Assembly: GCA_037179385.1 (NCBI GenBank)
Contig: CM074179.1
Coordinates: 37,003,224-37,067,223 of the forward strand
Source: Holothuria scabra
Lineage: Eukaryota > Echinodermata > Holothuroidea > Aspidochirotida > Holothuriidae
Length of the DNA: 64,000 nucleotides
Direction: 5' to 3'
Shown here: positions 1 through 11,338 of the stretch, piece after piece
Position numbering within the stretch: the stretch's first letter is position 1
How the letters are laid out: each line of letters starts with the position of its first letter
Made by a program: the position numbers and the translations under genes
The notes under the pieces: model-generated
What the model saw: the letters and a program-made list of their open reading frames with translations, nothing else
Databases searched by the model: none
Told to the model about the DNA's origin: nothing

Positions 1-41
<41 letters not shown>

Positions 42-48
42 TATATTT
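1..48. repeat. (AT)n microsatellite
   Basis: Pure AT dinucleotide run for the first 30 bases, then degenerate (ACACATATAC). It abuts the left MITE copy and probably continues outside the window. Confidence 0.95.
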
Positions 49-400
49 CACTAATTCGGAACTTAGGGGGAAAGTTGTTGTTGAAAAGCCGACCTTAAGG
101 GGAAAAAATTTTGGGGGCGAAATATAAGTTTCGCCGTAACGTTTCTACACACTTTTTCTATAGGAATACGTAAACGGACAAGGGCGCCCTCCTAGATTTA
201 CAAAGTAGATGCAATTACTTCAAAGTTGTCAAATTTACGGACACCTAGCTGTTAACACGAACGGATGGCTGGCCATTGAAATAACGTTGTTTATATTTTT
301 GGACGTTAGGGCGAACACTTTTTCTTATGTATTTCATTGTTATTTTTTCGCCCTAAGTACGCGCAGATATTACAATTTCCCCCTAAGGTGGGAATTAGCG
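49..400 (-). mobile_element. MITE-A copy 1 (352 bp, in (AT)n)
   Basis: Non-coding element with imperfect ~30-bp terminal inverted repeats. One end reads CACTAATTCGG..CTTAGGGGGAAA; the other, read inward from 400, reads CGCTAATTCCCACCTTAGGGGG. (AT)n borders both sides, so insertion at TA is likely. It is reverse-oriented relative to the copies at 4908 and 13409 and differs from each by only a few percent. No open frame of its own; the reading frame running through it is carried into the microsatellite. The transposase family is not known; TA flanks would suit a Tc1/mariner-type or similar mobiliser, which is inference. Confidence 0.85.

Positions 401-401
<1 letters not shown>

Positions 402-488
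<87 letters not shown>
402..488. repeat. (AT)n microsatellite
   Basis: About 43 uninterrupted TA units between MITE-A copy 1 and the 3' end of the minus-strand PLE1 arm. Confidence 0.97.
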
Positions 489-491
<3 letters not shown>

Positions 492-537
492 TAGACAAGA
501 TTGAGAGATTAATAATACTGATGACCAACAAGATTGA

Positions 538-581
538 TAAATATCCGAATATATTTCAATCCCACCTGGGATCTTCCTCAG
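538..581 (-). other. Hammerhead-like core at PLE1 3' end (minus copy)
   Basis: On the minus strand: CTGAGGA, a 6-bp stem (GATCCC/GGGATT with one G.T pair), then GAAA, then a short stem TAT/ATA closing before TT. This is the order of a type I hammerhead core (CUGANGA, stem II, GAAA, stem III, UH). Hammerhead motifs are established in PLE terminal repeats. Stem I does not pair convincingly here, so activity is doubtful. Confidence 0.35.
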
Positions 582-790
582 CGGATTAGACGGGGAATGT
601 ACAGCGATTACTAATAAAAATGTAAATGATAACTGTTAACGTTTTTAAGTTATTTTTCAAAGTTAATACATTGATGCGCGCGTCATGAGTTAGTAATAAA
701 TGACGCGTTTGCAATGATCAAAATAAAGAAATTATGACGCATTGCTACAATATTGTGACGCAACTGTGATAAAGACACGCTTGGAGATGA

Positions 791-2145
791 TTACAAAATG
801 ATGTGGGGGTAAAATGATAGGAAACCCCGATCTTTGTTTAAGCCATGGGAGACTGTTTTCAAGTAATGGGTCATTCTAAGTTCGAAGATTTTCCTCTCCC
901 GGATGTCGGAAAAACCCCCTTTAAGAATAAAACACTTAAAATCCATAGAGTGATTAGCCTCGCTAAAATGCTTACCTATTGGCAGGCATTGAGTTCCGTC
1001 TCTAATGCTCTGTTTGTGGTTATTTATTCTTAAGCGAAATTTAGTAAAGGTCTCTCCAACATAAAGTTCGTTATCACAGGTGGGACATTCTAATATGTAT
1101 ACGACGTTGGAGGAATCACAGGTGTAATTGCCCGGATGAAGGGTCACTGGTCCTCCCGGGCGGTTAAGTATAATCTCTTCATCAGTTAATAATATATCAG
1201 AAACTGTGCATCTAGGATTATCGCACTTGCGATTTCCAGTGCGCTTGATGAGGTTTCAGAATTTCACTGTGTACTAAATGCCTTTTGAGGTTCTTAGATT
1301 GACGGAAAGCGGGGAGAAGGGGTTTGGCAAATATTGGATCATTGGTGTGTATCCTCGAGAGGGCTTTCCACTCTCTTTTGATTTTTTACATCAGCAGGGA
1401 CTACAACTGGGTGATATACCTGGACCATCGGTATTTTATCCATAGAACATTTTGTATTATAAGACAGAAGATCCTTCCTATCAACAAACGCCGCCTTTTC
1501 AACTTGTTTTTGGAATATTTTCCAAGGATACGCTTTATTGAGGAAATGCTGCAAGAGCTGTTTAAGTTGCTCCTGGAAATCTTCTGAATCAGAAAATATA
1601 CGTTTGTAACGTAAGATTTGGCTAAATACAACGGATTCTTTCATATGCTGAGGGTGACAGCTCTTATATGGAGAAAATCATGGCGGTCTGTAGGTTTGTG
1701 ATATACAGTAGTAGTTAGTTTGCCTCCTTCGATCTCCACAAGAACATCTAAAAAGGTAATTCCGTCGGTGATGATTCATGTGTAAATTTGATAAGAGGGC
1801 GAATATTATTTGCCAATTCTACGAAATTTTTCAAATTCTCTTTACCATGTTGCCAAATCATGAATATGTCATCTATGAAACGAAGGTATATGAGAGGCTT
1901 TATGGGAGTATCAAGTAGCAATCGTTTTTCAAATTCTCCCATGAAAATGTTTGCGTAGGCTGGGGCCATTTTGGTTCCCATAGCTGTGCCCTTGATTTGG
2001 ATGTAACAACGACCATTGAAAGACAAAACATTGTGTTTGAGAATGAACCTAATTAAGGTAGCGATGTCATCTGCCACATGGTCGTCTATTGAATGATTGA
2101 AATACGAAGGAAGTCGCGACAAGCTTCAACACCTTCACCCAAGGA
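791..2145 (-). pseudogene. PLE1 RT palm fragment plus GIY-YIG endonuclease, broken
   Basis: Three minus-strand frames make up the C-terminal half of a Penelope polyprotein. 2122-1748 holds RT palm sequence with KGTAMGTKMAPAYAN and the catalytic motif YLRFIDDIFMIW. 1644-1339 is the RT-to-endonuclease linker. 1147-791 is the GIY-YIG domain: VYILECPTC, YVGETFTKFRLRINNHK and KHFSEANHS. Frameshifts separate the blocks and the N-terminal half is missing. This copy keeps both RT catalytic aspartates and the endonuclease Tyr, which the plus copy has lost. Confidence 0.88.
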
Positions 2146-2146
2146 A

Positions 2147-4515
2147 ATTTGGTGCTAGACAAAGTCACTTGAAGAACAGAATTTCTTCATTTTCTGAAGA
2201 ACTTTTACAATTAATCCCCGGGGACTAGAATGGAGTACAAAATTTTCTAAATAAAACTTATGAACACGAAAAGTTAGTGTGTTTCAAAAGGAAGAACAAG
2301 AAACTACAAAAGCTTCGTGAAGCTCATCCCTACCTCAGTGAAGTGAGTACAGGCGTAGTAGAAGACATCGTAAACTCTAATCACTGCGGGAATAGAACAT
2401 CCAACGTCGTTAATCTTTCGGATTGTAACCTAACTCAGTAACAAGAACTGGTACTGCAGCTTGGACTTTCCTATTGCCCTTCAACTAGGGGAGTCGATAA
2501 CATCAGGGTATGCGCAAATAATTCTGTAGACGGATCCGCCTACATGAATACTTCGCAACTAAAGACGTAAATGAGGTCGGCACATCCGAAAAAAAATCGC
2601 GCATCTGCAAGAGTCAAAAAAAAAAAAACGCAAACACGTGGACCCCACCTAATGGTAGGAACCCTTACATTGACGGTTTCGTAAATTCTGCTCGTCAACA
2701 CTTCAACGACCTCATTTCGACCAACCAACACAATACACCGAACATAACCTATCAACAAAGGAAGGCAATTAAAGAATTAGCTACTAACTGTGAAGTTAAC
2801 ATTAAACCGGCTGACAAGGGAGGAGCTACAACCATTCTGAACACTACTGATTACATAGTTGCTTGCGAGTCTCTTCTGTCTGACCAGTCAACTTATTTAT
2901 CAGTTGAGGAGGACATTGTTAGGCAACACGCCGAAGAAGCGAAAGAAATGCTAAAGACTTAAGGTAACGATACTCAAGAAGCTGTCAGTAATACCATTCC
3001 TTAGACTCCTAATTTAGGTAAATTTTACGCTTTACCTAAATTACATAAGTTAAAGGATATCGTAAGGAGTAACTCAACGTTAAATACCCAGAATCTTCCT
3101 CCTGAAGAAATATTTAACATTGCTAGGACTAGTAAAATATTACCCCCTTCCGACCTATTGTTTCTTGCTCCGGTACTCTTACAGAACATTTATCCGGATA
3201 TGTAGACTCAGTACTTCAACCTTTACTTAGCAACATTCCTAGTTTCCTAAAAGACACCCCCATTTTAGCAAGAGGTGCTCTACTAGTTTCCCTAGATGTT
3301 AAATCGGTCTAAACCAATATTCCCTTGGGTGAAGGTGTTGAAGCTTGTCGCGACTTCCTTCGTATTCATTCAATAGACGACCATGTGCCAGATGACATCG
3401 CTACCTTAATTAGGTTCATTCTCAAACACAATGTTTTGTCTTTCAATGGTCGTTGTTACATCCAAATCAAGGGCACAGCTATGGGAACCAAAATGGCCCC
3501 AGCCTACGCAAACATTTTCATGGGAGAATTTGAAAAACAATTGCTACTTGATACTCCCATAAACCAATGTGAAGATCGAAGGAGGCAAACTAATTACTAC
3601 TGTATATCACAAACCTACAGACCGCCATGATTTCCTCCATTTAAGAGCTGTCACCCTCAGCATATGAAAGAATCCACTGTATATAGCCAAATCTTACGTT
3701 ACAAACGTATATCTTCTGATTCAGAAAATTTCCAGGAGCAACTTAAACAGCTCTTGCAGCATTTCCTCAATAAAGCGTATCCTTGGAAAATTATCCAAAA
3801 ACAAGTTGAAAAGGCGGCGTTTGTTGATGGGAAGGATCTTCTGTCTAATAATGCAAAATGTTCTATGAATAAAATACCGATGGTCCAGGTTTATCACCCA
3901 GCTGTAGTCCCTGCTAATGAAAAAATCAAGAGAGAGTTGAAAGCCATCTCGAGGATAGACCCCAATGATCCAATATTTGCAAAACCTCTTCTCTCCGCTT
4001 TCCGCCAATCTAAGAACCTCAAAAGGCATTTAGTTCACAGTGAAATTCTGAAACCTCATCAGCGCACTGGAAATCGCAAGTGCGATAATCCTAGATGCAA
4101 AGCTTGTGATATATTATTAACTGATGAAGAGATTATACTTAACCGCCCGGGAGAACCAGTGACCCTTCATCCGGGCAATTACACCTGTGATTCCTCCAAC
4201 GTCGTATACATATTGAAATGTCCCACCTGTGATAACGGACTTTGTGTTGGAGAGACCTTTACTTAATTTCGCCTAAGAATAAATAACCACAAACAGAGCA
4301 TTAGAGACGGAACTCAATGCCTGCCAGTAGGTAAGCATTTTAGCGAGGCTAATCACACGAGGGATTTTAAGTGTTTTATTCTAAAAGGGGGTTTTTCCGA
4401 CATCCGGGAAAGGAAAATCATCGAACTTAGAATGATCCATTACTTGAAAACAGTCTCCCATGGCTTAAACAAAGATCGGGGTTTCCTGTCATTTTACCCC
4501 CCACATCATTTTGTA
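2147..4515 (+). pseudogene. PLE1 reverse transcriptase/GIY-YIG polyprotein, dead copy
   Basis: Readable blocks in order: an N-terminal region with NVVNLSDCNLTQ (about 2400), IKPADKGGATTIL (about 2800), GKFYALPKLHK (about 3020), PFRPIVSCSGTLTEHLSGY (about 3150), LVSLDVKSV followed by a stop where PLEs have Tyr (about 3290-3312), KGTAMGTKMAPAYAN (about 3470), the linker (3664 on) and GIY-YIG (about 4190-4470). Compared with the minus copy, about 165 bp is missing after DTPI (about 3562), which removes the catalytic YLRFIDD segment. The endonuclease has CVGET for YVGET and a TAA stop just after it (4264). Several other stops and frameshifts occur, so it cannot be functional. Confidence 0.88.
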
Positions 4516-4725
4516 ATCATCTCCAAGCTTGTCTTTATCACAGTTGCGTCACAATATTGTAGCAATGCGTCATAATTTCTTTATTTTGATCATTGCAAAC
4601 GCGTCATTAATCACTAACTCATGACGCGCACATCAATGTATTAACTTTGAACAATAACTTAAAAACGTTAACAGTTATCATTTACATTTTTATTAGTAAT
4701 CGCTGTACATTCCCCGTCTAATCCG

Positions 4726-4770
4726 CTGAGGAAGATCCCAGGTGGGATTGAAATATATTGGGATATTTAT
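4726..4770 (+). other. Hammerhead-like core at PLE1 3' end (plus copy)
   Basis: CTGAGGA, then GATCCC-loop-GGGATT (stem II), GAAA, then TAT/ATA stem III. It is the mirror of the motif at 538-581 and differs in the stem III loop (ATTGGG versus ATTCGG). Stem I is not evident. Confidence 0.35.
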
Positions 4771-4802
4771 CAATCTTGTTGGTCATATTAATTTCTCAAT
4801 CT

Positions 4803-4907
<105 letters not shown>

Positions 4908-5260
4908 CGCTAATTCCCCACCTTAGGGGGAAATTGGTATATCTGCGCGTACTTAGGGCGAAAAAATAACAATGAAACACATAAGAAAAAGTATTCGCCC
5001 TAACGTCTAAAAATATAAACAACGTTATTTCAATGGTCAGCCATCCGTTCGTGTTAACAGCTAGGAGTCCGTAAATTTGACAACTTTGAAGTAATTGTAT
5101 CTACTTTGTAAATCTAGGAGGGCGCTCTTGTCCGTTTACGTATTCGTATAGAAAAAATGTGTAGAAACGTTGCGGCGAAACTTATATTTCGCCCCAAAAA
5201 ATTTTTCCCCTTAAGGTCGACTTTTCAACAACAACTTTCCCCCTAAGTGCCGAATTAGTG
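4908..5260 (+). mobile_element. MITE-A copy 2 (353 bp, in (AT)n)
   Basis: Starts CGCTAATTCC..ACCTTAGGGGG and ends CTAAGTGCCGAATTAGTG, mirroring copy 1. Inside are inverted motifs TTCGCCCTAACG and ACTTAGGGCGAA and a small hairpin GGCGAAA..TTTCGCC. (AT)n lies on both sides. Confidence 0.87.
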
Positions 5261-5455
<195 letters not shown>

Positions 5456-5590
5456 TATACTCAAAAAGTCGGCCAATAAATAAAACAAAATGCCTTCTGA
5501 CGCCACTGCAATTTATTTTTAAGAAAGAAGAAGAAGATAAAAACACGCACTTGCTTCATTTATTATTTGTAGATTTTATTCTTAACGAAA

Positions 5591-5600
5591 TTAACTCACC
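5591..5600 (-). promoter_or_regulatory. Splice donor of Ig exon 2
   Basis: Minus strand ACAG/GTGAGT, a near-perfect consensus with the break in phase 1. The intron it opens runs into (AT)n, MITE-A copy 2 and the PLE1 palindrome with no acceptor-plus-exon recognised before the window edge. Confidence 0.75.
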
Positions 5601-6084
5601 TGTCACAATTACCTCTACTGTCTCTAATACAGGATTTCCACTTAGCGAATGAAGCATTACAACACTGAAAGTGTGTTCCTGTCCGACGGTTACGTTGTCA
5701 ATTACTAAAGAACCATTTTTGCACACGTCGTATAGGCCCGAATAGTATCCTTGACCATATTTCACCCCTTTGACTACTTGCAATATCATCTTTCCCTCAG
5801 AGGGATCAGGTGAGTTATACCATGCGGCAAAATAGAATCCTTCTTCGAGAGAGCACTCAATTGTTCCACTCTCACCTAAATTCATGAACTGAGGTGATTT
5901 GCAGATCCGGTCGTGTTCTTCCAAAAAAAAAAAATGAAATGAGTTAATGGCCCTTCAAGGAAGAAGATGCCTTGTACCTCAAATTTAAACTGCTTTTAGT
6001 GATATATTTCCAACGAGTTTACTTACCAGTCAAACATGGTACCAAGAGGAGACAAAAGAGTAGAAAACCACTAGAGGAATCCAT
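5600..6084 (-). CDS. Secreted Ig V-like protein, first two coding exons (partial gene)
   Basis: Exon 1 (6084-6027) encodes [19 protein letters not shown], a clear signal peptide, with a good start context (AAGATGG) and a strong donor ACTG/GTAAGT. The intron is 109 nt (6026-5918) and ends in a T-rich tract plus AG. Exon 2 (5917-5600, 318 nt, phase 1-1 as usual for Ig exons) ends with donor ACAG/GTGAGT. It encodes an Ig V-like fold: IECSL (B-strand Cys), AAWYNS (C-strand Trp), [20 protein letters not shown] (D/E region), TFSVVML and ETVEVIV (G strand). The usual F-strand Cys (YxC) is absent, so the canonical disulfide cannot form; the Cys in DVCKNG could substitute. Further exons are not in the window. 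The specific function is unknown; a cell-surface or secreted recognition role is only inferred. Confidence 0.8.
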
Positions 6085-6199
6085 CTTCAAGTCAAAGAAC
6101 CCTGAAAATTCTAAGTGGTAATGTAAAAATATTGAAGACAATTTTTATCACTTCACATGATTGCAAATCTTCAAGTCTTCTTTCTTCTAGACCCTGCCA

Positions 6200-6282
6200 C
6201 ATTTGCCTAAACATCATCCTCATGTACACTATCCCAGCTTATTGTTTCAGGGTGAGTGCACAATGCTCCTACGTTTAATTGA
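6200..6282 (-). repeat. R1 MITE fragment upstream of the Ig gene
   Basis: Read on minus, GAGCATTGTGCACTCACCC, then AAACAATAAGCTGGGATAG, then ATGAGGATGA align with the middle of R1 copies at 17400 and 30940. It lies about 120 bp upstream of the Ig start codon and so may sit in the promoter or 5' UTR. Confidence 0.55.
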
Positions 6283-6384
6283 AGTACTTCAGTATGGTCC
6301 TAGTCGTGTAAATTGTGCTGCAACACTATGCTTATATTCGTTTTTTTCTAAATATGATATCAATCAAATAACTGTGTAAATTGA

Positions 6385-7725
6385 GAATTATAATTATTAT
6401 TATTAATAGGACACTTGTAAATGCGCTTTATCTGAAAAAGCTCAAAGCGTATAACAAATTAAAGAGTACATAATACAACAAATAGAAAATGCAAAACGAG
6501 GAACACTAGAGGTAGATACAAAGAATAAAAGTGATACAAAAGTTTAAAAACCTAGGAAACAAAAATACAGTATCTACAGCACAGATTAAAGAAAGCAAAG
6601 ACAAGTTAAGATTACGACTCTCTGTAAAAAGGTGGGTCTTAAGGGAACGTTTCAAAGAACTTTAAGAGGCAACAGTACGTGTGTGGTTTGGCAAATTATT
6701 CCAGAGGCGAGGTGCAGCAAAGTAAAAAACTCTGTCACCATATCTATTTAATGATCTGAGTGGCTAGCAAGTTTGTGGAAGCTGAATGAAGAGAAGGATT
6801 TGGTTTGTAGAATGAGATCACTTGAGACAGATAAGTGGGGGCTCTATTATTCAAGCAGTTAAAAACGAGAATCTTAAAAATAATGCGTTGATTGACTGGT
6901 AACCAGTGTAATTCGAGAAGGAGAGGAGTAGCATGGCAAGAACGTTTTTGATTATAAATTAACCTGGTTGCATTGTTTTGTAATACCTAGAGTCGACGTA
7001 GCAAACTGGAGTTAATCCCAAAAAGAAAAAAAAAAAACAATTTCCGTAATCAATTCGAGATATTACAAAAGCATAGACAAGCAGTTTGGTAGCTCAAGGA
7101 CTGAGATAATGACGAATACGAGTAATGTTTTTAAGATAAAAAAAAACAACATTTGACCTTTTCATTGACAAACCTTTCCATAGATAAAGTAGAGTCAAGA
7201 TACATACCAAGGTTTATGACTTTGTCAACAGTTTTGATGGTAACATTTTCAGTATTGAAAGATAAGGTGCTTATCCTTGCAAGATTGTGTGAGGTACCAA
7301 ATAATGCAAGTTAAGCCTTCTTTGGATTGAGTTTTAGAAAATTGGTGGATAGCCAATTTTTCAAATCAAGGATGCAATCCTCAAGATCTGCTGTGGGAGA
7401 TTTAACTGGATCAAAAGCAAGTAGAGCTGGGTGTCATCACCGTAAAAGGGATAATCAATTTTGTGCTGCTTAGCTATTTCAGACATAGATGAAACATACA
7501 TAGAAAAAAATGGGTCTAATACAGAATCCCGAGGAACTCCAAACTTTAAAGTAGCTGGATTTGAATGTCTGTAGATTTCTGCTTAAATGTTAGTTTTAAA
7601 GCTGCTTATTGAGTCGGATCGTGAAATTCAACAATTTTTTCAAACCTGTTGATAAAGTTTTTTTTTCACAAACCAATGACAAAGTGTCGAAAATGAAGTG
7701 TCAACAATAGACAGTTAGACAACCC
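6385..7725 (-). mobile_element. CR1/L2-type LINE, 3' portion, decayed
   Basis: Minus-strand translation with stops and shifts gives, 5' to 3': a motif-A-like DTSFSTLCHW (about 7700), GVPRDSVLDPFFSMYVSSM (motif B region, about 7520), YPFYGDDTQLYL (motif C with both Asp, about 7440), VFYFAAPRLWNNLPN (about 6700) and SLKRSLKTHLF near the C-terminus. This order and the final APRLWNNLP..LKTHLF block are typical of CR1/L2-like LINEs. The element ends at an (ATT)-rich tract (6388-6410), as such LINEs often do. It is 5'-truncated and broken. Confidence 0.82.
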
Positions 7726-9280
7726 CTTTATCCTACATACAAGTAACTGTTTTATGAGTAAGTACAAAACGATTCAATTCGGTTTTCAAAAATTCGTGAC
7801 CAGTAATTTTTCAAATTGTGCACAAAACTGGTACAAGTCAGGACACCACATTTTTGGTTTACTTTTCCGTAACTTAAGGATATGGAACTTGGTTCATTAT
7901 GCTTACCATAAGCATTGTCATGTGGTACAGTTATCCAACACTCTTATTATATAAGCTATTAAAATCAACTCAATGAAAAATAACTGTCTTAAAAATAACA
8001 TAAGAAACCAACCAGTGACATTACTCCTGATAATTCCTAGATTGGTTGGAGGGTGGAAAGAAATTATTCACATTTATGTAAAGAAAAAAGAAAAGGAAAT
8101 CTTCTTGGATCATCTTGCAGAAATACTGAGCTTCTTCAAGGAATCATTAAAGTTCGTCAGTGAACGGTATTGAATAACATAAGCAGGGACCGGTCCAGAT
8201 TATTGGAAAGAGGGGGCCATCGCAAGGTCGGTTTGTTTTACGAGGGAGCAAAGGGGACGACCCCGAAAAGGGATTTTAAGGGTGCCCTTCCCGTTTGATG
8301 CTACTTTTATTTTGAAGATGTGTTTTCGTGCATACTTTACACGGTATTTTGTATACATTAAGAGACTCATTATTATGAATTTTGTAGGCCGAACAGCAGT
8401 GTACAAAATCAGGTACACACATATCCAAAGACCTGAATGCGTACGCTATAAAAATAAGAAAGAGTAGCTGGAATCAAACTTTAAACAAATTCTATGGCAA
8501 TTTTGCGAAACGTCGGGCACTGCTTTATATCGAACAAGGTCAATCTCACATAAAAAATACCATCCCTAATTCCTTCACAAATCCTTTATGAACTAAGTAT
8601 TTCCAAATGTTTGTTAGCTGCATGTACTGACTAAAACATGTAAATGAATAATTAAACAACGTTTATACATATTTTAAGTTGTCCCAAGGAATAAACAGGG
8701 ATTAAGACCTCATCAACGTGTACCTAAAAATTTAAGGACGAAAGCATCGTTAGGCGTCGCTAGGTCATATGACAAATAAAAAAAACCAAACCGTCATACC
8801 ACAAGTGTTACTCCTAAAAGTGCGTTCACACCAAAACCAAAATCTGCTGCCTTTTGCGTCCGGCGGAGAGAAATTTTTCGCCAGGACGAAAGAAAGAATA
8901 TTAGGTTACTAAATATTACGGAAAATCTCCCGATTATTCCCGACTTAACCAAAAAACCAAAAAAAAAAAAAAAATACCCCTCCGTCTAGACTGCTGGGCT
9001 AAGCATCGATGAGGGGTGCACGCTGCGCTAGGCTATCATGGAGCCTTGGGAAAGATAAGGAGGAATCTATTTCTTGACAGTGTAGTAGTGTTCTAGATTA
9101 GTTGTGTATGGCAATAGCCATGAACGTCAACCATTTTAACTATATTCGAATCAAAAAAGGCGCTAGAAAAAAAAAAGACTAGAATGTGTCTATCGAGTAA
9201 GCACTGCTTGAACATCAACAAAAAAAAAAAAAAAAAACAAACAAAGAAACAAAAAAAAAAAAAAAAAAACCCCAAAACTT
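7726..9280. other. No gene recognised
   Basis: AT-rich sequence with only short open frames and no motif I recognise. It contains an A-tract near 8960 and a 9220-9270 A-rich stretch bordering the Ig pseudo-exon. Nothing further can be supported. Confidence 0.6.
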
Positions 9281-9289
9281 TTAACAAAC

Positions 9290-9631
9290 CTAGCACCTCA
9301 ACGAAGTGCCTAAACACCTTTAAACTGTGTCCACGGACGCATGTGTAAATACCATAATGGATAATGGTAACATTGTTGATGAGCATAGAGTAGTTTTTGA
9401 ATATTAACGAGCTTGTGGTAAACCTGCTGTCCGCTGAACTGTTGTTACTTGTTCTGAATAAGTCCATTTTCTGATGGCTTCGAATTCATGACCGCATCCT
9501 AGCACCAGGCAGTCCAAAACGGTGACCGTGTGGTAAGTACTGAGATGAGTAGAAAATGACAGGCCAAAGTATAGAAACAATACCAGATGCCTTACCAGTG
9601 CATTAAAATGAATCTCGTAAAAAATATACAT
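9290..9631 (-). pseudogene. Second Ig V-like exon, frame broken
   Basis: One minus frame from Met at 9631 gives a hydrophobic stretch (HLVLFLYFGLSFS), then TVTVLDCLVLGC and AIRKWTYSE (B-strand Cys and C-strand Trp) and then runs to a stop. The neighbouring frame resumes the same fold: SADSRFTTSSLIF, YSMLINNVTIIHYGIYTC (E strand and F-strand YxC) and VFRHFVEVLG. The frames must switch near 9440-9460. A donor-like CTAG/GTTTGT at 9290/9289 falls in phase 1, as in the intact exon at 5600. A possible acceptor (TCTCAG) lies at 9540. This copy keeps the F-strand Cys that the 5600 gene lacks. It could be a pseudogene, or a live gene with a sequence error. Confidence 0.5.
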
Positions 9632-9639
9632 CTGTTCAC

Positions 9640-10150
9640 AGTTAGGGAGTCAAATTTTCTCAGCAGTGTTGTCGAAACAGTGCTTTACAGCTTTCTTGCG
9701 TCAATTATACAAAATGAACGTACGCTTGAAAGTAATAATGGCACGTTATTTTCAAGCATCATTAGTAAATGTACGGTAGTCAAAGTGTGCGACAGCGAAA
9801 TTTACATATCAAACTATTCTTGTTATCAGGCTGTAGTGTACGAAATTGAAACTATTCGCGGATGAAAAATTTCAATGATAATAACTGACTCGATCTCGCG
9901 AAATCAGAAATTGTGTTGGTATAGTATGCTTTTCTTAAGTATTGCATATATTATGTTTCCTGGTCAACATATTTCAGAAACATTCTGAAAATTTGTGTTC
10001 TTTTTAAAAGGATAACATTTACTATTGATTTAAAATCGAAGACGATTGTTGAACCATTAAACTGTAATATTTTTGTACCAATTTGAAATGGAGTATTATT
10101 TCAAATATGTTTTTTGAGTAGTGTGGAGGAGAAGTAATAAGGATAAAATG
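9640..10150. other. No gene recognised
   Basis: A 92-codon plus-strand frame at 9587-9865 has no recognisable motif and lies partly opposite the Ig pseudogene. I see nothing else. Confidence 0.5.
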
Positions 10151-10151
10151 T

Positions 10152-10540
<389 letters not shown>

Positions 10541-10616
10541 GACAACAGGCTATAAATACCCCGCGTGGATCAATTTTCTCTCTTTGTTACCATGGTACTC
10601 CCAAGCGGGATGAATA

Positions 10617-10871
10617 ATCAGTAGGTCGAAGTTGGTAGATCGAAGTTAGAATGTGTAGGTCGAAAGTGTTGTAGTAATAAATTCGAACATGAATTTTATA
10701 CCGAACCAAGATAGAGTATAAACTCTTATCAAAGAAGGAACGGTTGAAGAAAAACACCAGAGAGAAAAATTGAGCCGCACGGGGGGCTTCTGTGAATCAC
10801 GAGCTGTTCTAGCGTAGTGGTCATAGACTCTGCCCGGAAAGCGGAGGATGGTGGGTTCGGTCCCCCGTGCG
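10617..10871. mobile_element. Rearranged second SINE-like copy
   Basis: 10660-10786 repeats the body of the first SINE copy in the same (minus) orientation as far as GAGCCGCACGGGG. From 10790 the sequence flips: a plus-strand tRNA-like head (10801-10871, GAGCTGTTCTAGCG..GGGTTCGGTCCCCC) is joined on, lacking the last acceptor bases. Upstream (10620-10665) the tail motif TAGGTCGAAGTT recurs three times with variation. This is an inverted-head chimera and not a clean insertion. Confidence 0.55.
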
Positions 10872-10883
10872 TACATACATATA

Positions 10884-11017
10884 TAGACAAGATTGAGAAA
10901 CCAATAATACTAATGACCAACAAGATTGATAAATATCCGAATCATTGTTGGTCATTAGTATTATTGGTTTTCAATCTTGTTGGTCATTAGTATTATTGGT
11001 TTCTCAGTCTTGTCTAT
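10884..11017. mobile_element. Micro-palindrome of two PLE1 3' tails
   Basis: 10884-10942 matches the terminal ~60 bp of the minus PLE1 arm (AGACAAGATTGAG, GACCAACAAGATTGATAAA). From 10943 the same tail recurs on plus, twice (ATTGTTGGTCATTAGTATTA). It is a head-to-head pair reduced to tails, with the same geometry as the two large PLE palindromes. Confidence 0.75.
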
Positions 11018-11041
11018 TTAACTATTGACCAATACACGGAA

Positions 11042-11044
<3 letters not shown>

Positions 11045-11077
<33 letters not shown>
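11045..11077. repeat. (AT)n microsatellite
   Basis: About 16 units, abutting the 3' end of the minus PLE2 arm. Confidence 0.95.
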
Positions 11078-11078
<1 letters not shown>

Positions 11079-11103
11079 CAAATAGTAAAAACTGGTAAAA
11101 CAA

Positions 11104-11145
11104 GAGCATATATTTAGCTTTCAGGACCACCGGCCCCTTCCTCAG
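11104..11145 (-). other. Hammerhead-like core, PLE2 minus arm
   Basis: The minus strand carries CTGAGGA, a stem II-type arm, GAAA, GC/GC and TC. It is identical in layout to 12901-12942. Confidence 0.35.
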
Positions 11146-11338
11146 AAACGTGTTTAGACAAATAAAAGGCAAAACGAAAAACAGACTCTATATAACGGAT
11201 TAAAGGCAAAAAGCACTTACTAGAAATCTAAAAACAGACCCAACCCAACACAAAAGATAAAATGTAAAAACTAGGACCCTAACAAAGGAGATAAAAGCTA
11301 AGTAGAAGCAGGAGACATAAAAGGGGATAAAAAGGCGG

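Larger units (their letters stand above)
489..2146 (-). mobile_element. Penelope-like element PLE1, 5'-truncated minus arm
   Basis: This arm reads 3' end (489) to truncated 5' end (about 2146). It matches the plus-strand copy from about 3323 to 4806 at roughly 95% by eye. It is truncated inside the RT, just upstream of the sequence encoding GEGVEACRDFL, and joins head-to-head with the longer plus copy. The 3' end abuts (AT)n. In Penelope-family elements, an inverted partial copy next to a longer copy is a known insertion outcome. Both copies are dead. Confidence 0.9.
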
